Below, in pieces: positions 16,023 to 23,510 of a stretch of 50,994 bases of DNA (its first letter is position 1; each line of letters starts with the position of its first letter). The stretch spans positions 1-50,994 of the forward strand of contig JAFUPC010000123.1 of assembly GCA_017481495.1 (NCBI GenBank), in the 5' to 3' direction. This DNA comes from Clostridia bacterium. Its GTDB lineage: Bacteria > Bacillota > Clostridia > Oscillospirales > CAG-272. A program made the position numbers and the translations under genes. The notes under the pieces are model-generated. The model searched no databases, was not told the DNA's origin, and saw only the letters and a list, made by a program, of their open reading frames with translations.

Positions 16023-18479
16023 ATGAAACTTCTGAAAACCCTGCTCCTCTCCTCCCTTGCCCTGCTTCTGCCGCTGACAATGGCTTCATGCACAGGTGAG
16101 AGCGGTGGCGACGATGAAACCGGAACCGCCGCGGAAACGGCAGTCCCACAGACCGACGAGCCGTCCGTCATTTATTACGAGGACTACGGTGCCGTCGGTG
16201 ACGGTGTGACGGACGACTACAACGCCATTCTGAAAGCACATTACGCGGCGAACGCGAAAGGACTTCCCGTTTCCGCGACCGCGGGCAAGACCTATTACTT
16301 GGGACTTGCCACGACCCCCATCACCGTGCAGACCGACACCGACTGGACAGGCGCGTCGTTTATCATCGACGACCGCGGCATTCAGGACGAAAATCATTAT
16401 GCGGCGGGTGTTTCCGTCTTTTCCGTGGAGCCGTCGCTTGAACGCATCGACCTTTCCGTGTCATCCCTTGCACAGGGTGCGGAAAATCTCGGCACCGCGC
16501 CCGGCGTGGACTGCCTTGTCTACATCCGGTGCGATGAGATCAAGCACTACATCCGCTACGGCGCGAACGCCAACGACGGCGCATCCCAGCAGGAGATCCT
16601 GCTCGTTTCTGCGGACGGCTCGATCGACCCCTCCACGCCTGTCACATGGGACTATCCAACGGTTGACAAGTGTTATGCCATTCCGGTCGGTGAAACGCCC
16701 ATCACGCTCCGCGGCGGCACGTTCACGACGTATGCAAACGAGATCAACCCCGACAAGTACATTTCCGTTGCGCGGAACATCAACATCACCCGCTCCAACG
16801 TCACGGTCACAGGGCTCAAGCACACCGTTGTGCAGGAAAAGGACTACCGTGCGGCATACGGCGGCTTTTTCAACATCACACTGTGCTCGGATGTGCGCAT
16901 CGAGGACTGTGAGATCATGTGCCACAACGATTCGTATTTTGTAAACGACAGCGGACAGCGCGTCCTGCTCGGCAGCTACGAATTTTTAGGCTCCCTCAAC
17001 AACAACGTCACCTACCAAAACTGCATCCAGACCAACCTCTTTGACGAGAGCGGCAATCTCATCTCCCAGGGGTGCATGGGTACGAACTACTGCCGCAACA
17101 TCAGCATGATCGGCTGTACCATCGCGCGCTTCGACGCGCATTCCGGTGTGTACAATGTCACCATCCGCGACTGCACGATGGAGCGCATCAACGTCATCGG
17201 TCACGGCACGGTGCGCATTGAGGATTCCGATTTCTACGATACCTATATCATCAACCTGCGCGAGGACTACGGTTCGATGTTCGCAGGCGATGTTATCATC
17301 CGCAACGTCACGATGAAGCGACCGAACACCACGCGTTTCGCCATCTTCAACGGCGCATGGTACAACCACGATTTCGGCTACGAGCTCTATCTGCCGCAGA
17401 CAGTGACGATCGAAAACCTGAATGTTCCCGCAAATGCGTTCATCACACCGTTCACAAGTGCATTTGATTCCTATGAGGACGTCACAAAGGACACCCTTTC
17501 CGACGGCACCGCAAACGCAAATCCGCTGATTCTCCCAAAGAGCATCACCGTGCTTTTAAACGAGGGCGGCACACGGTACAAGAACAACATGAGCGCGATC
17601 CCCTTTGCCTCCATCATTCTCCCCGAGGGCGAAACGATTGACGAGGGTGCCGCTTCCGCCGGGGATTATCTCTTCTCCTGCAACTTTGACGGCGCACTGT
17701 CCGCCAATGCCGACGGGTTTATTACCACGACCAGTTCTACCGACTACACCGGTGTCGGCAGCTTCGTCCTTTACGACGGCAACGAAGTCCACAGCGACAT
17801 GAATCTGAAGCAGATCACGCTGGATGAATCCACCGGCGACCGCGCGGTGCTGTTTACCGGATGCGGCAACCCGAACAACGCCTCCAAGCAGGCAAACATC
17901 TGCATCGACGTCAAGCCCGCCTCCGGCGCGCAGAACATGGATCGCTATGCGTATGAAGAATACAAGGGCCGCGATCTCGTCGTGTCGCTTGACTTAATGG
18001 CTGTCGCGCACGAGGACGACTACAAGGGCGTCACGACCGACCTTGTCCGCCTGACCAGCTTCTATACCCCAAAGGACACAAACGGCAATACCGTCGTTTA
18101 CGGCGAAACGCTCCTGTCCCTTGACCCCGCGACCTTTGAACTCTCCATCCCGGGTATTTCCGGTAGAAAGAGCCAGAAGTTCGGCGTGTCGGTCAGCACG
18201 GAGGAATTCACGAACATTTCCGTTCACATCCATACGCTGGAAAACACCTATGATGTCTATGTGGACGGCGAAATGCTCTGCGAGGGACTGACGTTCCTCT
18301 CCAAAGCCACGGTCAACCAGATCGGCACCTACGACGACGTTGGCGGACTGGTTCTCTCCGAAAAGGAAAACAAAATGGAAGACTTCTGCGCCTCCTACGC
18401 AAGACTGTGCAACACCAACGGCTGGAAGATCGCGGGAGACCTCTACATTCTCGGCGGCGTGGAAATGTATTGCGAATAA
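16023..18479 (+). CDS. Lipoprotein with pectate-lyase-superfamily beta-helix
   Basis: An 818-residue exported lipoprotein: signal peptide ending in the lipobox TMASC, an acidic spacer, then a pectate-lyase-superfamily start (YYEDYGAVGDGVTDDYNAI, typical of Pectate_lyase_3) and a long right-handed beta-helix to about residue 480. The C-terminal third (about 550-818, beginning YLFSCNFDG) looks like a separate beta-sandwich, possibly of LamG/concanavalin type. Start ATG 16023 follows AAAGGAG. It probably binds or cleaves a polysaccharide at the cell surface. Which glycan cannot be said, and the catalytic residues are not obvious. A deacetylase lipoprotein follows after 3 nt. Confidence 0.8.
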   Translation: MKLLKTLLLSSLALLLPLTMASCTGESGGDDETGTAAETAVPQTDEPSVIYYEDYGAVGDGVTDDYNAILKAHYAANAKGLPVSATAGKTYYLGLATTPITVQTDTDWTGASFIIDDRGIQDENHYAAGVSVFSVEPSLERIDLSVSSLAQGAENLGTAPGVDCLVYIRCDEIKHYIRYGANANDGASQQEILLVSADGSIDPSTPVTWDYPTVDKCYAIPVGETPITLRGGTFTTYANEINPDKYISVARNINITRSNVTVTGLKHTVVQEKDYRAAYGGFFNITLCSDVRIEDCEIMCHNDSYFVNDSGQRVLLGSYEFLGSLNNNVTYQNCIQTNLFDESGNLISQGCMGTNYCRNISMIGCTIARFDAHSGVYNVTIRDCTMERINVIGHGTVRIEDSDFYDTYIINLREDYGSMFAGDVIIRNVTMKRPNTTRFAIFNGAWYNHDFGYELYLPQTVTIENLNVPANAFITPFTSAFDSYEDVTKDTLSDGTANANPLILPKSITVLLNEGGTRYKNNMSAIPFASIILPEGETIDEGAASAGDYLFSCNFDGALSANADGFITTTSSTDYTGVGSFVLYDGNEVHSDMNLKQITLDESTGDRAVLFTGCGNPNNASKQANICIDVKPASGAQNMDRYAYEEYKGRDLVVSLDLMAVAHEDDYKGVTTDLVRLTSFYTPKDTNGNTVVYGETLLSLDPATFELSIPGISGRKSQKFGVSVSTEEFTNISVHIHTLENTYDVYVDGEMLCEGLTFLSKATVNQIGTYDDVGGLVLSEKENKMEDFCASYARLCNTNGWKIAGDLYILGGVEMYCE

Positions 18480-18482
18480 CGT

Positions 18483-19706
18483 ATGATGTACAAAAATCGT
18501 CTCACCGCCGCGCTCGCCGCGATGCTTGCCGCAATGTTTTTCTCCTGCACCGGCACCGGTACACCGGGGGAATCTCCCGAAGCGGAATTTTGCGCGGCGG
18601 CGCATGACAGCGTGACCGTTTCCCCCATCACCGATTCAGCCGAAACAGAGACCGCACGCACGGAAGCAGAAACCGTTTCCACAGAAACCGTTTCCACAGA
18701 AACTGTTTTCACAGAAAACGAAGCGACAGAACCCGTCACGGCAGAATCTGCCACGACTGAACTCCCCGCAGAAATCCCCGAAGAAACTGCCGCCCCCCAA
18801 AATACGGAAACTATTATCTCCATCCCCAAGCTCCGCGGCATGACCCGGACGGAGGCGGAGCAGATTCTCTGTGATGCGGCGCTCACCTTTACAGTCACAG
18901 AGGAATATTCCCGTACAGCGAATGCCGGAATCGTCCTCTCCGTGCGCTTTTACGGTGAGGTCGGTGCGGATGCGTATTCCGTAAAACCGTCGCATCCGGT
19001 GGAGCTGGTCGTCAGTCTTGGTGTCCGCCCGATCGTCAACGTCACAGCCCTCGATGAAAAGCGCGTTTACCTGACCTTTGACGACGGCCCGTGCGCCGGG
19101 ACGGACAAGGTTCTGGAAATTCTTTCCGAGTACGACGTGAAAGCCACATTTTTCACGCTCGGTATGTATACCGCCGTTTATCCAGAACGCACAAAAGCGA
19201 TCTCCGACGGCGGCCACCTGCTTGCGTGCCATTCCTATTCCCACGATTACAACAACCTTTATCAGTCGGCGGAGACCGTGCTTGACGAAATCGAATCCTG
19301 GAAGAAGACCGTCGAAAAGGCGACCGGAGCCGCGCCCGAGACCGTCGTTTTCCGCTTCCCCGGCGGCTCCACGACCTATTATATGGACGACAACCGCTTT
19401 GAAGAGATCTTCTGGGCGGTGACGGATGCGGGATACCGGGTTTTTGACTGGACGTTTGCCGACAACGACCGCTATCCCGGGGGGAAAACGGAGTCGCAGA
19501 CAATGGAAGAATACCTGATGGCGGCAACCGTTTCTTCCCTTGACAACTGCGAAGCCGCCCCCGCCTGGCCAAAGATCATGCTCCTGCACGACACCTCCGA
19601 CGAAACGGTCGCCGTTCTCCCGTGGATCATCGAATATCTCCGCGGGGAGGGATACTCGTTCGGAACGCTCGATGAGCTTGAGGGGTATTGGATTTTTGAG
19701 AGGTGA
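18483..19706 (+). CDS. PASTA-NodB polysaccharide deacetylase lipoprotein
   Basis: A 407-residue lipoprotein with lipobox Cys22 (FFSC), a Thr/Glu-rich spacer with short repeats of VSTET (about 50-108), one PASTA-like domain (113-180, IPKLRGMTRTEAEQIL) and a NodB deacetylase domain (194-405). The metal and catalytic motifs are present: TFDDGP (198-203), His250-x3-His254 and RFPGG (291-295), plus MLLHDT near the end. NodB enzymes remove N- or O-acetyl groups from cell-wall or capsular sugars, and PASTA domains bind peptidoglycan, so peptidoglycan is the likely target. The start (18483 or 18486) has only a weak ribosome site and is probably coupled to the gene before it. Confidence 0.88.
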   Translation: MMYKNRLTAALAAMLAAMFFSCTGTGTPGESPEAEFCAAAHDSVTVSPITDSAETETARTEAETVSTETVSTETVFTENEATEPVTAESATTELPAEIPEETAAPQNTETIISIPKLRGMTRTEAEQILCDAALTFTVTEEYSRTANAGIVLSVRFYGEVGADAYSVKPSHPVELVVSLGVRPIVNVTALDEKRVYLTFDDGPCAGTDKVLEILSEYDVKATFFTLGMYTAVYPERTKAISDGGHLLACHSYSHDYNNLYQSAETVLDEIESWKKTVEKATGAAPETVVFRFPGGSTTYYMDDNRFEEIFWAVTDAGYRVFDWTFADNDRYPGGKTESQTMEEYLMAATVSSLDNCEAAPAWPKIMLLHDTSDETVAVLPWIIEYLRGEGYSFGTLDELEGYWIFER

Positions 19707-19805
19707 GGAAGGAAGCCGCCACCCTGTATTCTTACCAAAGAAAACATTCAACGTTACAACATATAATATATCCCCCCAAAATCACAGAAAGGACAACCCA
19801 CAAAA

Positions 19806-20903
19806 ATGAAAAAAGTCATGCTCGTCTTCGGCACGCGGCCGGAGGCAATCAAGATGTGTCCGCTTGTCAATACCTTAAAGGAACGTAAAAACCTGGAAAC
19901 CGTCGTCTGCGTGACGGGACAGCACCGGCAGATGCTCGATATGGTGTTGGAAGCGTTCCATGTCACGCCGGACTACGATCTGTCCATCATGAAAGACCGC
20001 CAGACGCTGTTCGACGTCACGACAAACATTCTCGACCGCATCCGGGCGGTGCTGGAAAAGGAGCGTCCCGACGTCGTTCTGGTGCACGGAGATACCTCCA
20101 CCACGTTCGTCACCGCGCTTGCGTGCTTCTATCTGCAGATCCCCGTCGGACACGTCGAGGCGGGACTGCGGACGTACAACATCCATTCCCCGTATCCGGA
20201 GGAATTCAACCGGCAGGCGGTCTCCATCATCGCAAAATACAATTTCGCGCCGACGGAGCTGTCGCGGGACAATCTGCTCCGCGAGGGCAAGGATCCGTCC
20301 ACCATCCACGTCACGGGCAACACTGCCATCGACGCGCTGAAAACGACCGTGCGCGAAACTTATACGCATCCGGAGCTGGACTGGGCCGAGGGCAGCCGGC
20401 TCATCACCATCACGGCGCACAGACGGGAAAATCTCGGTGAGCCGATGCACCATATGTTCCGTGCCATCCGCCGCATCATCGACGAGCATCCCGATGTCAA
20501 GGCAATTTATCCCATCCACATGAATCCTGTTGTCAGAGAAGCCGCGGCGGCGTATCTCGGCGACTGCGACCGCATCCATATCATTGAGCCGCTTGACGTG
20601 CTTGATTTCCACAACTTCCTTGCCCGCTCGTACCTCATCCTGACCGACTCCGGCGGTATTCAGGAGGAAGCACCGTCGCTGGGCAAGCCCGTGCTCGTCA
20701 TGCGCGACACCACGGAACGCCCCGAGGGCATCAAAGCCGGCACCCTGAAGCTCGTCGGCACGGAGGAGGAGACGATCTACAACTCCTTCAAAGAACTGCT
20801 GGAAGACAAAGCCGTCTACGACCGCATGAGCCACGCATCCAACCCCTACGGGGACGGCCTCGCCTGCCGGCGCATTGCGGATATTCTCGAAAACACTCTG
20901 TAA
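19806..20903 (+). CDS. wecB: UDP-N-acetylglucosamine 2-epimerase (non-hydrolysing)
   Basis: The 365-residue enzyme interconverts UDP-GlcNAc and UDP-ManNAc, a step toward ManNAc-containing wall polymers or capsule. Diagnostic motifs are VFGTRPEAIKM at the N terminus, GDTSTTFVTALACFYLQ, HVEAGLRTYNI, and the substrate loop DSGGIQEEAPSLGKPVLVMR. Length is standard. AAAGGA precedes the ATG. It follows the deacetylase by 100 bp, and both may contribute to surface polysaccharide. Confidence 0.95.
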   Translation: MKKVMLVFGTRPEAIKMCPLVNTLKERKNLETVVCVTGQHRQMLDMVLEAFHVTPDYDLSIMKDRQTLFDVTTNILDRIRAVLEKERPDVVLVHGDTSTTFVTALACFYLQIPVGHVEAGLRTYNIHSPYPEEFNRQAVSIIAKYNFAPTELSRDNLLREGKDPSTIHVTGNTAIDALKTTVRETYTHPELDWAEGSRLITITAHRRENLGEPMHHMFRAIRRIIDEHPDVKAIYPIHMNPVVREAAAAYLGDCDRIHIIEPLDVLDFHNFLARSYLILTDSGGIQEEAPSLGKPVLVMRDTTERPEGIKAGTLKLVGTEEETIYNSFKELLEDKAVYDRMSHASNPYGDGLACRRIADILENTL

Positions 20904-20912
20904 CCCAGCCGG

Positions 20913-20931
20913 CTTGCCGGATGCCGGCAAG
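20913..20931. terminator. GC-rich hairpin after wecB
   Basis: CTTGCCGG/CCGGCAAG is a perfect 8-bp stem with a 3-nt ATG loop, between two convergent genes. No T run follows, so it may be a weak terminator or another member of the short-loop hairpin class. Confidence 0.4.
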
Positions 20932-20959
20932 GGGCGCCGGCGCAGAATCCGGTGCGCAT

Positions 20960-21238
20960 TTACAGATCATCCGCATCCTGCTGCGGCGCATACCGGTCGC
21001 GTTCGAGCTGAAGCTCCTCCACGGAACGGTAAACTTTTCCGCCGTCCACGGCAGAAGTCGGTGCCATTTCCGCGGCGGAAAAAATTTCCGGTATTCCCGT
21101 CCCCATCGTCCCGCTCTGCACGACACCGGTGTACATTCCCTCCGGGTCAGTGGAATTTCCGGTATCGCGGTACGCCGCTGTTACGTCGGAGACGATTTTA
21201 TTGATGTTTCTGCGTTTTTCTTCCCGGTTTTTGGGCAT
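20960..21238 (-). CDS. Small hypothetical protein
   Basis: A 92-residue hydrophilic protein starting MPKNREEKRRNINKIVSDVT and ending in an acidic QQDADDL tail; the middle has DPEGMYTG. AGGA lies 9 nt before ATG 21238, which I prefer over an upstream ATG that would read through a palindromic intergenic stretch. There is no membrane segment or signal peptide. The charged N terminus and acidic C terminus suggest a soluble adaptor or structural protein, but I do not recognise the family and assign no function. Confidence 0.6.
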   Translation of the reverse strand: MPKNREEKRRNINKIVSDVTAAYRDTGNSTDPEGMYTGVVQSGTMGTGIPEIFSAAEMAPTSAVDGGKVYRSVEELQLERDRYAPQQDADDL

Positions 21239-21264
21239 CTGTTTTTCCTCACTTTTTTTGGATT

Positions 21265-21454
21265 CAGAACATCGTGTTCTGGGAAAAGTATTCCCGCAAT
21301 ACTGTGGGAATATGTAGACATTCGGGAAAGTTTTCAAAGCTTTGGAAAGCCGGAAACTTTATGCACACGCGATTCAGGTTGTTTTCAAGGATACCAAAAT
21401 CGCCGTGCGAAACACATTCCGCGCGCCGGAAAGTTCGCATTCCTTTCAAGGAAT
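21265..21454. repeat. Palindrome string between a small gene and the fucosidase
   Basis: This non-coding stretch packs several short-loop hairpins: CAGAACA/TGTTCTG (21265-21281, 3-nt loop), TATTCCC/GGGAATA (21289-21312), and ATTCCTT/AAGGAAT (21439-21454, 2-nt loop). At 21361-21412 it contains a copy of a dispersed repeat (ATGCACACGCGATTCAGG ... TTTTCAAGGATACC ... CGCCGTGCGAAAC) that recurs in inverted form at 30537-30587. Confidence 0.6.
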
Positions 21455-21495
21455 CGTAAAAAAGGCTTTCTTCGCTTTCCCGAAAGCATTCCCTC

Positions 21496-21524
21496 TTGAC
21501 ATACGAGCAAAACCGTGATACAAT
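21496..21524 (+). promoter_or_regulatory. Promoter of the GH29 gene
   Basis: TTGACA (21496-21501) and TACAAT (21519-21524) with a 17-bp spacer, 60 bp before the start codon. Confidence 0.85.
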
Positions 21525-21584
21525 ATAGACAAAGAAAAAAATCCGGAGCGCACCGCTCCGCAGGCTCGAAAGGAAACAACGATT

Positions 21585-22826
21585 ATGGCAATTCCGGTAC
21601 CGGAAAAACGTGTCGCCGCGTTTGAAAAATTCGGCTTTGGTATGTTCATTCATTGGGGACTGTATTCCCAGATGGGACAGGGAGAGTGGATCCAGAATGT
21701 CCGCAAGATTCCCGGAGAGGAGTACCAGAAGCTCCAGCAGACCTTCACCGCATCGAAGTTCGATGCACACAAGATCGCAGAAGTCGCAAAGGCGGCGGGC
21801 GCGAAGTACATCACGCTGACCACGCGGCATCATGAGGGCTTTTCCCTCTTTGACACCAAGGGTCTGAACACCTACGATGCACCGCACAGCCCGGTCGGGC
21901 GCGACCTCATCCGCGAATATGTGGATGCGTGCAACGATGTCGGTATCGTGCCGTTCTTCTACCACACGACCCTGGACTGGTACGACCCGCGCTTCAACAG
22001 CGATTTCAAGGCGTATTTGCAGTACCTGCGCGATTCCGTTGAGATCCTTTGCTCCGAATACGGCAAGATCGGCGGTCTGTGGTTCGACGGCAACTGGTCG
22101 AAACCGAACGAGGACTGGGAGGAGGATGCGCTTTACAAGGTCATCCGCCGTCACCAGCCGGATGCCATCATCGTCAACAACACCGGCCTTTCCCACCGCG
22201 GCGAGATGGGCAACATCGAGCTTGACTCCGTGACCTTTGAACAGGGCCGTCCCACGCCGCTTGACCGGGAGGGAATGCCCAAGTACATGGCGGCGGAAAT
22301 GTGCCAGACCATCAACGCGCACTGGGGCTACGGCTACGCGGACGTCAACTATAAGTCCTTGGCGCACCTGATCGAAACGCTCTGCGCGTGCAGAAAGGTC
22401 GGCGCAAACTATCTGCTCAACATCGGCCCGACCGGCGAGGGCGAGATCCCGCTTTTACAGGAAGCGCTCCTGCGCGGCATCGGCGACTGGATCCGCATGA
22501 CCGGCAACGGCATCTATGAGGGCAAGCCGTGCGGCATTTCCGGTGTCGGTAAAAACTTTGCTCTCTCCACAGCGGACAGCAAAAAGACCTGGTTCTACGT
22601 CCACGACCTCGGTATCGTCGGCGATGCAAACGTCACCGTCGAGGGCGGCGGTGTCGGCGAAAAGACCTTCTCCGGCGTCAAGGGCAAGGTCAAGTCCCTG
22701 CGCTGGACGGACTGCGATGAGCAGCTGTCCTTTACCCAGGACGGGGAAACTCTCACGTTCAACGCGACCGGCTATCCGTATGGCAAGAATCTTGTCGTGC
22801 GCGTCGCGGAAGCGGAAATGGAATAA
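21585..22826 (+). CDS. GH29 alpha-L-fucosidase
   Basis: A 413-residue glycosidase with a GH29 TIM barrel: FGMFIHWGLYS near the N terminus (His23-Trp24-Gly25), the substrate-binding RHHEGFSLFD (81-90) and the nucleophile Asp168 in GGLWFDGNW. A small C-terminal beta domain follows. GH29 enzymes release L-fucose from host glycans or plant oligosaccharides with retention of configuration. There is no signal peptide, so it is probably cytoplasmic. It has its own promoter, the ribosome site AAAGGAA, and a strong terminator, so it is a single-gene unit. Confidence 0.93.
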   Translation: MAIPVPEKRVAAFEKFGFGMFIHWGLYSQMGQGEWIQNVRKIPGEEYQKLQQTFTASKFDAHKIAEVAKAAGAKYITLTTRHHEGFSLFDTKGLNTYDAPHSPVGRDLIREYVDACNDVGIVPFFYHTTLDWYDPRFNSDFKAYLQYLRDSVEILCSEYGKIGGLWFDGNWSKPNEDWEEDALYKVIRRHQPDAIIVNNTGLSHRGEMGNIELDSVTFEQGRPTPLDREGMPKYMAAEMCQTINAHWGYGYADVNYKSLAHLIETLCACRKVGANYLLNIGPTGEGEIPLLQEALLRGIGDWIRMTGNGIYEGKPCGISGVGKNFALSTADSKKTWFYVHDLGIVGDANVTVEGGGVGEKTFSGVKGKVKSLRWTDCDEQLSFTQDGETLTFNATGYPYGKNLVVRVAEAEME

Positions 22827-22840
22827 ATAGGATTTCTATG

Positions 22841-22884
22841 CGGCAGGTGTCCGGGAGTGGATGCCTGCCGGTTTTTTTATTTTT
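22841..22884 (+). terminator. Rho-independent terminator of the fucosidase gene
   Basis: CGGCAGG (22841-22847) pairs with CCTGCCG (22864-22870) and is followed by GTTTTTTTATTTTT. Confidence 0.9.
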
Positions 22885-23018
22885 GGGGAATGGGGGAGCA
22901 TAAGGATATTCGCACATGAAGCTCTCTTCCGGGAGACGGACATACCCGCCAACCTTAAATTTCTCACCCTAAAAAATAAATAAAATCAAAATAAACATAA
23001 ATTTTTTTAATCTCCCTA

Positions 23019-23047
23019 TTGACAAAATCAAGTTTCTGCTGTATAAT
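23019..23047 (+). promoter_or_regulatory. Perfect consensus promoter of the DUF2089 operon
   Basis: TTGACA (23019-23024), 17-bp spacer, TATAAT (23042-23047): both boxes match consensus exactly, with an AT-rich upstream stretch that could act as an UP element. High basal expression is expected unless repressed. Confidence 0.92.
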
Positions 23048-23128
23048 ATTAACCAAGAGGAGAAACACCCCCGTTTTCTCCCATCGTTGTACAATGATAA
23101 CTACACCCAATAAAGGACGGATAAACAT

Positions 23129-23509
23129 ATGGCAGAATACAAAGCCCCCGGAAAGTGCATGATCTGCGGCGGGACAATGCACGTTACGCGGCTGAAATGC
23201 GATACCTGTGAGAGTGAGCTGTCCGGCAGCTTTGCGCCGTGCAGATTCTGCTCGCTTGACCCGCAGAATCTCGCGTTTCTGGAGATTTTCATCAAGAACC
23301 GCGGCTCCATCAAGGACATTGAGCGCGAGATGGGCATTTCCTACCCCACCGTACGCAACAATCTGGACAATCTTCTCACGGCGCTCGGCTACGGAAAAGA
23401 ACAGCCGCAGAAGCTGACGAAAAAGGAGATTTTAGACAAACTGGCGAAAAAAGAAATTACCTCCGCGGATGCGCTGGAGCTTTTAGAGGAATGTGAGGAG
23501 GACGACTGA
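23129..23509 (+). CDS. DUF2089 zinc-ribbon/HTH protein
   Basis: A 126-residue protein with a double zinc ribbon (Cys10-x2-Cys13, Cys24-x2-Cys27 and Cys38-x2-Cys41), then a helix-turn-helix (about 59-83, RGSIKDIEREMGISYPTVRN). A C-terminal LTKKEILDKLAKKEI segment resembles the short SHOCT-like helical unit also found at the N terminus of the next protein. DUF2089 proteins are commonly encoded beside YvlB/LiaX-like envelope-stress proteins. AAAGGA precedes ATG 23129. The ribosome site for the next gene lies inside this one (GAGGAGG at 23495-23501), so the two are made together. I infer that it regulates, or binds, its partner. Confidence 0.85.
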   Translation: MAEYKAPGKCMICGGTMHVTRLKCDTCESELSGSFAPCRFCSLDPQNLAFLEIFIKNRGSIKDIEREMGISYPTVRNNLDNLLTALGYGKEQPQKLTKKEILDKLAKKEITSADALELLEECEEDD

Positions 23510-23510
23510 T

